Source of the DNA: Thinopyrum elongatum
Taxonomy: Eukaryota; Streptophyta; Magnoliopsida; Poales; Poaceae
DNA: 64,000 nt
Reading direction: 5' to 3'
NCBI GenBank assembly: GCA_011799875.1
Contig: CM022302.1
Span: 378,756,175 to 378,820,174 of the forward strand
Shown here: positions 19,632 through 30,932 of the stretch, in pieces
How the letters are laid out: every line of letters starts with the position of its first letter
Position numbering within the stretch: the first letter of the stretch is position 1
Notes under the pieces: generated by a model
What the model was told of the DNA's origin: nothing
Database searches by the model: none
The model's input: the letters and a program-made list of their open reading frames with translations, nothing else
Position numbers and translations under genes: made by a program

Positions 19632-22600
19632 TAAGCCTTCACAGAGGCGGTGTAAAATAAAATACTACGATCGAAAGGCATAGGCCTCCTGCCCTGGACC
19701 CTCCGATCCTACTCTTGGTCGTCAAACGGCTCCTCGTAGTAGTAGTACTCGCCAGGCGGGTAGTAGTACTGGTCGTCGGCTGGGGCGTCTGGCTCAGGGG
19801 CTCCGTCGTCTGGTGGCATCAAAAGGAATATGGGGGAAAAGAAAATAAAGCAAACGTGAGTACTCATCCGAAGTACTCAGCAAGCAAGGATCTACACTAC
19901 ATATGCATCATTGTTAAAGGAATGGCTGTAAATGTGGACTGGGCTGCAGAAATGCCAGAATATAGGGGGAAAGCCTAGTCCTATCGAAGACTAGCATCTT
20001 CAACAATCTTCGCCAGTCTTGCAGCATCAGGAGAGAGCAGATGAACATAATATAAAGTAGTGGTAGTAGTATCATCAACCTCGACCTGAGATCCTTTCTC
20101 GACTCCCTGCGAGAAAGCAATCCCAGAGTCGTACTATCCAGTTCTCATCACATGTTCTAGTTGTACCGATCGGGATACAACTCCGAGTGTCCGTTACCGT
20201 AGGATAGGCTATCGATAGAAGTTTCTTCCCTGTAGGGGTGCACCAACTTACCCACCACGCTCGCTTAACTCCGGCCGGACACACTTTTCTGGGTCATGCC
20301 CGGCCTCGGCTAAGCAACACGCCGCAACCCGACCGAATACCTAACAGAGAGGTCAGCACGCCGGACTAAACCTATGCGCCCAGGGGTCTTGGGCCTTCAC
20401 CCCGGGAACTCCTGCACGTTACATACGCGGCTAAAAGCAGACCTAGCAACCCCTTATACAAGCGCGATTGCGTTCCCCGTCCAATTCAGCGCGCGCCGCT
20501 CAGTCACTGACGTCCATTAAGCTCCGGCTGAAGTATACGACGCAGAACGCCCATACTATGCCCACGTGATGGTTAGTGCTATCGGGCCAGAGGCCCCTCG
20601 GATCAAATATCCAAACCGTAGTGGATTAGGAGTGCGCGGAAACGAGCAGAGACTCACGATCGATGTGACCCCGTCGCCCTGTCTCAAGGACTTGCGGCAA
20701 GGGCTAAGAATGCCCGGCCACGCCTCGTAGTTATCTCGCGGGCACCATCCAGGTCAACCCGACTCCACATCACTTTGCATTAAGCTTGCGCGGGTACCCC
20801 TCAGGGCCGACCCGTCTTTAGTAGCATGGTTTAGTGCAAGTCACAGTATCAATGGTATCCGTGTGTCCAACACCAAGGGGGAACCCTGAGGAATCACCCT
20901 CAACGGAATTCCCGCTCGATGTTATCATCAAGGTGAACGAAGGAGGAATCACCCTCGAGGTCCACACTTGAGGAGTTGCGCGATGATGTCGTTATCGGGG
21001 GTGGTGTAGGAGGAATCACCCTCGCTTACCACGACCGAGTAACTAACCTACAAGGTTAACATTAGAAGTGCTGACGAGGTATCACCCTCGGCACTCGACG
21101 GTAACCCAGCAGTGTCGGCAACTAAGGGGAAGTGATGTGCGGTGCTAGGGTCTAGTCTTCAATCCTGATGATCGGGTCTTCTGATATCCAGCAGGGCAGT
21201 CGGGATCAAGTGGGGGTCTCTGTCGTGTCTCTACCCAGCCTATACTAAGCAGTCTAGGATAACCAGTAAGGTGGCAAGGCAGGTTACAATAAACAGGCTA
21301 TGCAATAGATATAGGAAACAGTAGCAGTAGCAGTTCTAAGGCAAGCATAAGAGAGAAGAGAATAGGCGATATAGGCATGCTCAAAATGGGGGTGCTTGCC
21401 TGTTTGCTCGGGGGCAAGGGCAAGGTCTTCAGTGGTATCGTCGGGGACGTAGTCGTACTCCTGAGCTGCGTCTGCCTCGGGAGCTACGTCAATGTCGGGG
21501 TCTACCGAGAGAGAAGAGGGGGACGAAACAGGTAAACATAATGCAGACAAATGCAATACGGTGCGTGTGATGCTATGATGCAGTGCAGGGTTGCCTAATT
21601 ATGCATCTAAGTCATTTTAGTTATTTTTAGAATTAATCTGGGATTTATTTACCGAGGTGTGTGCACTATTCATCTGCCGGATACGGGTCCAGAGTTACGA
21701 GTTCTTCTACGTAGGGGGTTCCGATGAAGAAACAGACGGCACGATCAGACTCGTCTCGTCGTTCTGAGCAACTTTCATGTTTTAACTTTTTCGATCCGAG
21801 CTACGGTTTAAAAGTTATTATTTTTAAAGATTATTTGAATTTCTGGAATTTATTTATTTAACAGAAAATGAATTATGATGTCAGCATGATGTCATGCTGA
21901 CATCAGCAAGTCAACAGGACGGCTGACCGGTCAAACCTGACATGTGGGTCCAGTGGGACCCACATGTCAGCCTCTGTTTCTTTAATCAATGAATTAGTTT
22001 AATTACCAGGGTTATTTAGGGGGTGGACCCCACATGTCAGAGAGACATTAGCTTAATCTAATTATTTTCAATTATAAAACATTTAATTAGACTGATTTTG
22101 AACTGGGTCCCACATGTCAGTGGCTGGGGGCTGCCCAGTCAGCAGGGTTGACCCAGTCAGCACTGGTTGGTGGGCCCGCAGGGCCCACGGGCAGCGTCAC
22201 AGAGGCGGGCCCCGCCGGTGCCAGCTCAGCGGAGCCGCCGGAGTTGCTCCGGCGACCTCGCGCGCGGCGGCCGAACGCTGGCAGGCGTCAGAAATCCTCT
22301 GTAGTGCCCCGTTTCGCGTGTTCTAGGTCGCGTTCGAACGTGCGTGCAACGCCGCGTCGATCCCGGGCGGTGGCGTGGCCGGAGACGGCGTGCAGCGATG
22401 GCGGCGAGCATCGCGGCGGACGCCGGAGTTCGGGTGCCGATGGGTTCGGGGTTCTAGCGCGCAAACGGGCGAACGGCTGGGCCAGCGGAGCTCTACTCGA
22501 CGCACTGAGCACAACGGGCGCGACCCCGTGACCATTTGGTCACCGGAGACTCGCCGTCGACGAGCTCCGCGGCGCTGCGTTCGGGCGCGCATGGGAGAGG

Positions 22601-23625
22601 TAGCTAGACTACGCGACAGGACCAGCAGGGAGTAGGGAAGGACGAGGAGCTCGCCGGGGAGGCACAAGGTGGCCCGGTGTCAGCTTAGGAGCTGCAGAGG
22701 CGTCGCCGGAGACGAAGACGAACGGCGGTGAATGCAGTTGAGATCGAAGGGGATCCAGTGGCTCCGTGCTCCCCAGCTCCAGCTGAGGCCTCCAGTAGAT
22801 GAGGAAGACGACGGCGGAGCTGGCCGGCACGGTGGACGAGCACGGGATCGCCGGTGGCCGCGACTGAGCAGAGGCGCGGCGTCGACAGCGCTTGGTGGCC
22901 GGATCTGGAGAAGGGGAAGAGGTAGAGCGGGCGAGGGAGAGGACAGAGAAGTGATGGGAGGAGCCAGGGGGAGTGAATGGCCTCGCCCTTATCCCCTCCG
23001 GCTATCGGTGGCGTCGGCACCGTCGCCGTGTCGCTGCCCGGCTGGCGCGCGCGTGTGCGGCCAGGGGCGCGCCGACACGCACGAGGAGGGAGAAGGGGTG
23101 GGCTGCTGTTGGACTGGGCTGCACACTGTGCACTTAGGCCCAGGCAACAGTAGCGTTCTCTTTTTTTTATTTCTCTTCTTCCTTTTCTTTTATTCTTTTT
23201 CTGTTTCAAAATGATTGGGCCACTTGTGCTCTTTTGAAAAATGTGGAAGTTGGCCCAAATATTGCAATGCAATATTATCTCTCACCAAAAAGTGGTTTGG
23301 GCAGATTTGGAGTTCATTTGTGTTTGAAATGATTTTAAATGGATTTGAATATTCTGTTTAGGTGCTGTTTCATCTTGTTTGAGTCACTTGTCCAACTCCA
23401 AATATTTTGATATTGGTTTTAGAAATGTTCCTGGATTATTTGCCATTTAATGAACATTTTCCCAACAGTGTTTGATCAACTTTATAATTCACTTTTGAAT
23501 TTGAATTGATTTTCAGATGTGAATTTGAGTTGGATCATTAACCCATATGACTTGGCACTGCAAATGATCATGACTTGGCAAGATTAAACAGAGTGTCACA
23601 GAGCTTATTACAAGGGGGTGTTACA
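19388..23625 (-). repeat. 5' LTR of Tekay-A
   Basis: 4238 bp, partner of 9309-13533. Differences are scattered substitutions plus a longer GA microsatellite near 19605. The twin hairpins (21877-21904 and 21937-21970) and the CACCCTCG word repeats (about 20885-21100) are conserved. Confidence 0.9.
21877..21970. other. Twin perfect hairpins in Tekay-A 5' LTR
   Basis: Same two inverted repeats as in the 3' LTR, both stems still perfect. Confidence 0.85.
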
Positions 23626-23630
23626 CTAAG

Positions 23631-24298
23631 GATGGTACAAGCTTGCTCCTAGAGTTGTTTTGGGAAGGAAGGAAGGCAGGCCAGTGCATGGGCTGCTCCT
23701 TCTCAGTGCGGTGGGTGTAAGTGTATGCGTGTAGTCTTCTTATCGCCCCGTGCATGGAGGCCTCCTGGGGGGTTTTATAGGCCAACCCCCCAGGGTTACA
23801 ATGGTAAAGTTATATGGGTGTGGGGCCGGGTTGTCAGTGTCTCGGAGCCGGTAGCGAGGCGCCGGGTCCATCGGGCGAGGGTCTCGCCGGGCCCGTCGGG
23901 TGCGGGCCGTACCGGGCCCACCGGGGGTGGGTACGGCCGGCTGCTGGGTACTGTAGGCACGCCGTGTTGGTCTTCAGGGGACGGCTGCGCCGTCTTGCTA
24001 CAGGGTCGCGCCTCCAAGAGGCCGCCTGCCCCAGGCAGGGGCTTGGTCGGCACGGCAACCACGCCCGCCGGGGCCGACGTAAAGGGGGGCGTACTGTAGC
24101 CACGCTGGTTTGTCGATGAAGGTTTGACTTGTGGGGACCGGCCCGCATGCGCCAGCTGGCTTGGCCGGGTTGTGGGACTTGGCTGGGTTGCGCTGGGAAG
24201 CCGGCCAAGGGCAAGCCGGATTGAGGGACGTTGCTAGCCCCGATGTTTTTGAAAGGGATCCGGGTTCCGTTGCCTGCCCGGGGTCCATTCCCCCGACA
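23631..24298 (-). repeat. Tat 5' LTR, 5' portion
   Basis: 668 bp that contain the LTR start (TGTCGGGGGAATGG in element orientation at 24298) and the probable promoter. GC-rich, no coding signal. Confidence 0.8.
23773..23780 (-). promoter_or_regulatory. TATA box of the Tat LTR
   Basis: CTATAAAA on the minus strand inside a C/G-rich context, about 520 bp into the LTR. Tekay-A inserted downstream of it and would uncouple it from gag. Confidence 0.5.
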
Positions 24299-24456
24299 GA
24301 TTACCTGAAAGGTCAGGGGTTTTTTTTTTTGAGAAAATGCAAAAAAAGGTTGGGATGTGACTAAAACATGAACAGCAGATTAATTTTAGTAAACTGCAAG
24401 GACTTTTTGCAAAAAGATGCGACGGGCGGGCGGAAATGATCTGTGCTTTATTATTA

Positions 24457-24486
24457 CTAGTAAACATACCCGTGCGTTGCAACGGG
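24457..24486 (-). other. Helitron 3' terminus with hairpin
   Basis: CTAG at 24457-24460, spacer, then an 18-nt near-palindrome at 24469-24486. The 3' flanking base is T on the element strand. Confidence 0.6.
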
Positions 24487-24828
24487 AGAAGAAAAATATC
24501 ACATGTCTTTAATCCAATAATAACGAGACCATGTCCATATTAATCTAGATGGTGTTGGCGTGGATGAGTGTAAAGCCTGGACGGATTTGAAACAGCCTCC
24601 AGCTGGCATCACGCCTTGCGAGCTCTACGTCAACTTCTTCGTTCGCTTCACGTGCGGCTCCGCCCTGCTTGCAGCCATTGATCAGTAAAGTCGAACTCCG
24701 GGAGTTGTTTGTTTGGTCATGGTGGCGATGGTCATGACTATGCTACTCGCCAAAGTGTTGTATCGGCATACTTACCGACCGAAGTGGAGGAATTTTCCTA
24801 TGAATTTTGAGCCTGGAGGGACCCAACC

Positions 24829-25780
24829 TGTTGTAGGGTAGAACCCAAGATGCCCGATCTTTCATGATTGGAGCGGATCCCGCGGAGAACACGAGGGGCA
24901 ACACAAGAGGATTCTCTCAAACCAACAAGATTCGATTACACATGTGCTAGATCCGAACACACAAAGAGATACACGATCCACAATCAACAAAGGACGATAC
25001 AAGTAGCAAGTTCTTCTCCATGAGGAGTTCTTGAGGGTCTTCCCGTGAGGGGTCTTGAATCCACTTGGGGGGTCTTCTCCGTAGAGGTCGTGCACTCCAA
25101 TGGAGAAGGGTATCGAGTGGATGAGCAAAGCTCTATCTCTCAAATGAGCTAATCCTTTGCTAACCCTAAAACATAGGTAGAAGAAAAGTATTTATAGTCT
25201 AGGGGGCGAAAGGGTACATGGGCCTCGACCCAAGTCACTGCGCGCAGGCAGGGCCGGAAGTTCCGGGTGCCTAAGATTCCGGACCAAGGTCCGGGGAGGG
25301 TCCGGCCTAACCAGAGAGTTGGCACGGCGGGAGCTGGGCTGGCGTCTGGGGGCCGGAAGGTTTGGGCAGGACGGAGGTTCCGGGGGCCGGAAGGTCCGGG
25401 CCAGGCTTCGGGATGGTTCCAGGCTAACCAAAGAGTTGGCACGCCCGGGCTCATCTGGGTCGTCAGAGGCCGGAAGTTCCGGGGCGGCCGGCGGTTCCAG
25501 GGGCCGGAGGTTCCGGGCTCTGGACAAAAGTTCCGGCCTGAACAGAGAGTTGACGCTTGTTCCTTCTTCCTCAGCTCTCAGCTCTGTGGCTTGTGTGTTG
25601 TACCCGATTACACATAGTGTTTCTAACTTAGGCAGCAACCATGTCTCACCCGAATGTAAGGGAAGCTCAAGTAGGAGAGATGTCACCTCGGATTGAATAG
25701 CACGTGCTCGAGCTCTTGTCATGGGTCCACTTGGAGCTTGGGTAGTGTACATGGGGATGACCATGGGATGCTCCGCATCA
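24829..25780 (-). repeat. 3' LTR of the CRM-type element
   Basis: 952 bp from TGTTGTAGGG to GCATCA on plus. It includes a GC-rich block of CCGGAAGTTCCGG-type palindromes (about 25250-25545) and a TATA box at 25189. The LTR encodes the last part of the pol frame. Confidence 0.88.
25189..25196 (-). promoter_or_regulatory. TATA box, CRM 3' LTR
   Basis: TATAAATA on the minus strand, directly downstream of the palindrome-rich block in element orientation, as expected for a promoter with upstream elements. Confidence 0.55.
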
Positions 25781-26040
25781 TCTCCCCCCCCCCCTTGGGA
25801 AAGATCTGACCTCGGATCGTAATCCTCATCACCATGGTACGGGGAGAGATCTTTGACTTTGAAGATGTCGCTCACGGAGTACTTGTCGCGTGGTAAGTCG
25901 ATCTTGTATGCATTGTTGTTGTAGCGCTCGAGCACCTTGAAGGGTCCATCGGCTCGAGGTAGTAGCTTTGACTTGCGTTTGTTGGGGAAGCGGTCCTTGC
26001 GAAGGTGTAGCCACACAAGATCTCCAATGTTGAATATCAT
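25192..26040 (-). pseudogene. Integrase C-terminus and LTR-encoded tail (CRM)
   Basis: The frame 26040-25192 reads the integrase C-terminal GPY-like region (LVWLHLRKDRFPNKRKSKL; DGPFKVLERYNNNAYKIDLP) and then VKDLSPYHGDED. It next crosses the polypurine tract as a Gly run (QGGGGDD, 25781-25797) and continues more than 190 codons into the LTR. The LTR-encoded part is Pro/Arg/Leu-rich with repeats of NLRPPE-like units, the translation of the palindrome block. It is in frame with the integrase frame above, but two TGA codons intervene (about 26137 and 26070), both where Arg is expected. The CR motif of centromeric CRM elements is not convincingly present. Confidence 0.75.
25781..25797 (-). other. 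Polypurine tract, CRM element
   Basis: In element orientation A/G only (CCAAGGGGGGGGGGGGAGA region) immediately before the 3' LTR start TGATGCGG. Confidence 0.75.
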
Positions 26041-26136
26041 GGGTTGCTTGTTGATGTTGAGCTTGTTCGCGAGTCATTGTACTTGGCGCTCGATGGTGTG
26101 CCTTGTATCTTCATGCATCTTCTTGAGGTAGTTCAC

Positions 26137-27279
26137 TCATGCACTTGCGTCCATGTTGATGCGCTCTTGTAGTGGTAGAGGTAGAATGTCCAATGGGGAC
26201 AACGGGTTGAAACCGTAGACGACCTCGAAGGGGGACTTGCCGGTAGTAGAGTGTCTTGCGCGGTTGTAGGCGTACTCGGCGATGGGTAGGCACTCCTCCC
26301 ACTCCTTGATGTTCTTCGTGATCAACACGCGTAGGAGAGTGGATAGCGTCCGGTTCGTGACCTCCGTTTGGCCGTCAGTTTGAGGATGGTATGCCGAAGA
26401 GAACAAAAGCTTGATTTCGAGCTTGGCGCATAAGGTCTTCCAAAAGTATCTTAGGAACTTGACGTCGCGGTCCAAGACAATCGTCTTTGGCACTCCATGT
26501 AGACGCAAAATTTCCCTACAAAAGAGGTTTGCAACATGTGAAGCATCGTCTATCTTGTTGCATGGTATGAAATGAGCCATCTTAGAGAATCGGTCCACAA
26601 CAACAAACACGGAGTCTTTTCCATTTCTAGTTCTAGGTAAACTAAGCACAAAGTCCATACTAATATCTTCCCATGGGTGATATGGAATAGGAAGTGGCAT
26701 ATAGAGACCATGAGATTGAGCTTTGGACTTAGCTTTGCGACATGTAGAGCATCGGTTGGTGAAGCGTGAGACGTCGCGGAACATCTTGGGCCAAAAATAG
26801 TTCTTGGAGAGTGTAGCGAATGTCTTGTCGCGTCCAAAGTGTCCCATTAGTCCTCCATGAGATTCTTGCAAAAGTAACAAACGAAAAGAAGACTCGGGGA
26901 TGCAAAGTTTGTTAGCTCTCATAAGATAACCATCCTTGATGTAATATCGTTCCCAAGATGTATGAGTCAAACATTTGGCATATGGAATAGAAAAAGTAGG
27001 ATCATGTGCATACAAGTCTTTTATGTGCTCAAAGCCAATAACATTTAATTCAAGCTTAGTAACAAGCGTGCATTTGCGGGAAAGCGCATCCGCCACAACA
27101 TTCTCTTTGCCCTTGATGTACTTGATGATATAAGGAAATGACTCTATGAATTCACTCCAATTAGCATGACGCTTGTTCAACTTAGTTTGGCCCTTAAGGT
27201 ATTTAAGCGTTTCATGGTCGGTATGAATGACAAATTCATGAGGGCGAAGATAATGTTCCCACTCATGCAAAACTCGCAC
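26137..27279 (-). pseudogene. RNase H C-part and integrase (CRM)
   Basis: 380 residues. RNase H end ([29 protein letters not shown]), then the HHCC finger ([12 protein letters not shown] ... CSTCRKAK). The catalytic core has Asp in [11 protein letters not shown], Asp in VLDRDVKFL and Glu in [11 protein letters not shown]. The frame closes at a TGA in ASA*VNYLKK. Joined by a frameshift at about 27290 to the RT frame. Confidence 0.85.
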
Positions 27280-28640
27280 TAAAGCATATAGCTCTTTGTC
27301 ATAGATGGGGTAATTGAGTTGTTCTCCGGAAAGTTTTTCACTATGTAAGCAATTGGGCGCTTCTCTTGCATTAACACACCTCCTATGCCATTACCGCTAG
27401 CATCGCAATGAACTTCAAAAGTTTTGTCAAAATTGGGCAAAGCAAGCAAAGGAGCATGTGTAAGCAAATTCTTAAGCTCATTGAATGCGGTATCTTGTGA
27501 TGGTCCCCAAACAAAGGGTGCATTCTTCTTACTCAAGGCATGTAAGGGGGATGCAATGGTGCTAAAGTCCTTAACGAATCTACGGTAAAATCCGGCTAAA
27601 CCAAGGAAGCTTCGCACTTGTTGCAAGTTAGTTGGTTGTGGCCAAGTTTTAATAGCATTAATTTTAGCTTCATCTACGTGCACACCCTTAGAAGACACAA
27701 TGAAACCCAAGAAAAGAAGCTTGTCCATACCAAATTTTCATTTCTCCATATTAGCATAAAGACGCTCTTTTCGAAGAGTTTGCAAAATGGTTCTAAGATG
27801 GGTTACATGATCTTTGAGAGATTTGCTAAAGACAAGAATATCGTCAAAATAGACCACAACAAATACGCCAATGTAGGGGCGAAGAACAAAATGCATGACT
27901 CGCATGAAGGTACCGGGTGCTTCGGATAAGCCCACTGGCATAACAAGCCATTCATATAAGCCAAATTTGGTCTTAAATGCGGTTTTCCATTCGTCGCCTT
28001 CTTGTATGCGGATTTGGTAATATCCACTTTTAAGATCAATTTTAGAGAAAATGGTGGCCCCACTAAGTTCGTCTAGCATGTTATCAAGGCGAGGAATAGG
28101 ATAACGGTATCTAACGGTGATGGCATTGATAGGACGACAATCGGAACACATGCGATATGTACCATCTTTCTTGGGAACAAGGATTACCGGGACGGCACAT
28201 GGGCTCAAGTTTTCTCGTACATGGCCATTGTCAATGAGTTGTTTTACTTGCCGTTGGATCTCCTTGGTTTCCTCGGGGTTGACGCGGTATGGAGCCTTGT
28301 TAGGAAGAGGTGCTCCGGGGATGAGGTCGATTCGGTGTTCAATCCCTCGTAGTGGAGGTAGACCCGGAGGTAGTTCGTCGGGGAATACATCTTGGAATTC
28401 CTGCAATAGAGAAGATAACACTAAAGGTAGATTGTGAGAGGTGTTAGTTTTTGGTGCCTCGTCCTTGCACAATAGGACATAGTGCATAACACTTGATGGG
28501 TTCTCACACACTTCTCTCATCTCACTTTTGGTAGTGAATAGCACTAACTTTTTCTTGTCACTCATCGTGGAGGCACTCAATTTGGGCTTGTGGCGCTCAC
28601 TCTCTTTTTTGGTGGTTCGCTCTCTCACTATTTTCTCCAC
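27279..28640 (-). pseudogene. Reverse transcriptase and RNase H start (CRM)
   Basis: Two same-frame segments separated by a TGA at 27738. The first (28640-27738) holds the RT fingers and palm with YFDD (VVVYFDDILVFSKS). The second (27728-27279) holds the connection and RNase H start ([38 protein letters not shown]). The last residues of the second ([10 protein letters not shown]) are out of frame after an indel near 27310. N-terminal residues around SASTMSDKKK are the spacer after protease. Confidence 0.85.
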
Positions 28641-29091
28641 GATGGTGTGTTGCTTGCTTGTCGGTGATCACTTGGCTTGGAGACATAGGTCGTAGCACGT
28701 ACTCCTTCCCTTTCATTTTGAAGCTATAGTGGTTGGTTCGCCCGTTGTGGATGACGCCGAGGTCAAATTGCCATGGTCGTCCAAGTAGGAGGTGGCAAAC
28801 GGACATAGGAACAACATCACACTCCAAAGTGTCTTCATATGCTCCGATCTTGAAGGAAACTTGCACAGTGTGCTCTACTTGGATAGTGCCGAAGTCACTA
28901 AGCCATTGGACCTTGTAGGGGCGAGGGTGCTTCACCTTGACCAATTGGAGCTTGGAGCATAGTTCTTTACTTGCCAAGTTATGGCAACTCCCTCCGTCGA
29001 TGATGACCTTCACGGACCATCCATTGATGCCCGCCTTGGTGTGGAAGATGTGGCATCTTTGGTCTTCATCTTGTTGGTGTTGAAGTGTCAA
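28597..29091 (-). pseudogene. Aspartic protease (CRM)
   Basis: 165-residue frame with the active-site region VKVIIDGGSCHNLASKEL (DGG triplet as in this clade) and the flap/C-part VCHLLLGRPWQFDLGVIHNG. It is out of frame with both gag (break near 29130) and RT (break near 28625), so two indels flank it. Confidence 0.8.
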
Positions 29092-29138
29092 GACTTTGGA
29101 GACAACGAGAGCGGGGCTCGAATCTTCGTCACAAAGAC

Positions 29139-30218
29139 TTAATCATCTTCATCCTCATTCACGCGTCGGTGCATGGCCACTTGCTCAAGGGCCTCCATCT
29201 CCTCTTCACTCACGGAGTCATAGGTGACGTCGTTGTTGAGGATCATGGTGTGCTTGTTGGTACACTCGAAGGACTTGTGGCCTCGGCCGCTGCAAGTGAA
29301 GCACTTGATGGAACTTGTCTTGATGGTCTCATCCGGTGGAGTCGTCGATGATGAAGCTCTCGGCTTGAAGTTGCTTGTAGTAGGAGGACGACTTGAGGAT
29401 GTCGAAATTTTCTTGTAACTTGACTTTTCACCGTTGTTTGTAGAAGGTTTGGTTGAGGTAGAAGGTGTTGGAGTCGTTGAAGCTTGGTAGTTGGAGCCAT
29501 AGTTCTTGGAAGCGTACTTGGCGTACTTGAATTCATCTTGCACTTGTCGTTCCGCCTTGGTGGCTTGATGCACTAGCTCGATGAGGTTGGAGTAAGGTTG
29601 GAAGTCGGCGATCTTCTTGATAGGGTGATTGAGTCCATTCAAGAAACGTGCCATAGTTTGCTCATCATCTCCCGTGACATTGGCTCGTATCATGGCAACC
29701 TCCATTTCCTTGTAGTACTCTTCAACGCTCTTTGTTCCTTGCTTGAGGAGTTGTAACTTCTTGAAGAGGTCGCGGTTGTAGTAGGTTGGGACAAAACGCG
29801 CTCTCATGACATCCTTCATTTGATCCCAAGTTGTGATGGGTGGTTCACCTCGTGCTTCTCGTCGCTCAAGGACTTGTTCCCACCAAATTAGGACATAGTC
29901 TTGGAACTCAAGAGATGCCATGGCGATCTTCTTCTCTTCATCATAGTTGTGCAAATGAAAGATCTTGTCAACCTTCAATGCCAATGAAAGGTACTCTTCG
30001 GGATCATTGCTTCCGGTGAACTTGAGCATGGTGAACTTGAGCTTGCCGTAGCGTTGCTCTTCATTGTGTTGGGGTCGAGGATGATGACGCCCTTGACTTG
30101 GAGGATTGTCAACCTCAAGTTGCTCTTGGCGTGGAGGATTCGCATTGTCGTGTTGCTCTTGGCGAACTTGTGGTTCTTGTCTAGCTTGTGGAGGAGTTTG
30201 TGGGACTTGACGGTGCAA
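29139..30218 (-). pseudogene. gag capsid and zinc knuckle (CRM)
   Basis: About 360 residues. The capsid core includes KFTGSNDPEEYLSLALKVDK, LIWWEQVLERREARGE, MRARFVPTYYNRDL and MARFLNGLNHPIKK. A Ser/Thr-rich linker follows, then one CCHC knuckle, CFTCSGRGHKSFEC. The frame closes at a TAA just before the protease region. The ATG at 30218 is internal; the N-terminal half continues upstream in the same frame behind a TGA. Confidence 0.85.
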
Positions 30219-30272
30219 ATGTGCTTGATGTATTCGTTCTTGTACTTGCTCGCGAAGTGCTTCTTCTTCTTC

Positions 30273-30932
30273 TCAAACACGTCGGTTACGGTTGGCTACG
30301 GCACGATTAGTTTCGAGGAGAGCACGTTCCGCCTCAAGGGCTTGTGCTTCACGCTGTTGTTGTTGTTGATGGAGAGCTTCGGCGTTTTGCTCGTCTTGGT
30401 GTTGGTGTGCTTGCGCTTCCTCGCGTTGGCGTTGGCGTTGCCTCTCTTGTGCTTGCGCAAGTGTAGCTTGGTTTTGGCGATGTCGATGTTCTTGCTCGTC
30501 AAGTTGCTCATCATTGCCATGTAGGGGATTGCGGTTTGCTTGCCGGTCTTGGCGTGCAGCTAGACGAAGAGTGTTCGATGTTGGTGTACTGGAATCGGAG
30601 ATGGTATTGTCGGAATGTAAACTCGAGCGGCTCCGTCTTGAATATGACGAAGTGGTAGAAGAGCGGTTGACCAACAAGGCACGAATCTCATCCATTCTTG
30701 CATTGTTCTCTTGTTTTTGTTCGTCGAGCTTGTTGTCGAAGTAGTCTCTTGTACGTTGCTCGGAATGTCGCAAGTCGGTGGCGAGATTGTCGATGCGGTC
30801 ACTCAATGCTTGTTGTTCTTGATGCAATGCTCTTTGTGCGCTGAATAGGTGGTTCTTGGTGACGTAGGTGTTCGGGTCCTCGTCTTGCTCGATGAAGAGT
30901 GGGTTGGTAGAAGTAGTTGGCCTATCCATCAT
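30273..30932 (-). pseudogene. gag N-terminal coiled-coil region (CRM)
   Basis: 220 residues from MMDRPTTSTNPLFIEQDED, probably the true gag start. It is Gln/Arg/Glu-rich with long predicted helical stretches (ALSDRIDNLATDLRHSEQRT; LAQAQERQRQRQREEAQ). It ends at a TGA (30273-30275) in the same frame as the capsid, where Arg (CGA) is the likely ancestor. Confidence 0.75.

Larger units (their letters stand above)
9309..23625 (-). mobile_element. Tekay/Del-type chromovirus (Tekay-A), full length
   Basis: 14.3 kb gypsy element with two LTRs of about 4.23 kb (9309-13533 and 19388-23625), polypurine tract, gag, pol with C-terminal chromodomain, an extra leader ORF and a tRNA-iMet primer site. Target duplication is CTGAG (9304-9308) and CTAAG (23626-23630), one mismatch. 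Domain order PR-RT-RH-INT-chromodomain and long LTRs fit the Tekay/Del clade. Sampled LTR stretches differ by about 1-2 percent. It is inserted in the Tat 5' LTR in the same orientation. The gag-pol frame is broken by one small deletion near 16313. Confidence 0.9.
1..24298 (-). mobile_element. Tat-lineage Ty3/gypsy LTR retrotransposon, outer host of a nest
   Basis: Pieces of one minus-strand element lie at 1-3014 (pol), about 7823-9128 (gag and primer site) and 9129-9308 plus 23631-24298 (5' LTR, 848 bp when joined across the Tekay-A insertion). The LTR starts TGTCGGGG at 24298 and ends CACGACA at 9129 in element orientation; the primer-binding site follows after two bases. The reverse transcriptase is followed by two RNase H domains, the second of the archaeal-like type known from the Tat clade. 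The integrase runs off the window at base 1, so the 3' LTR is not visible. The possible 5-bp target duplication next to 24298 is GATTA, unverified. The protease and gag C-terminus are missing because of a deletion at about 7823. Family name not assigned. Confidence 0.85.

Noticed and set aside
9309..23625. Assembly duplication explaining the repeated 4.2-kb blocks
   Set aside because: The copies differ by scattered substitutions and indels, lie at the ends of a coherent element and are bounded by target duplications, as LTRs should be.
30054..30524. 156-codon Leu-rich plus-strand frame with membrane-like segments
   Set aside because: Antisense to the Gln/Arg-rich CRM gag; CTT/TTG runs arise from the complementary strand.
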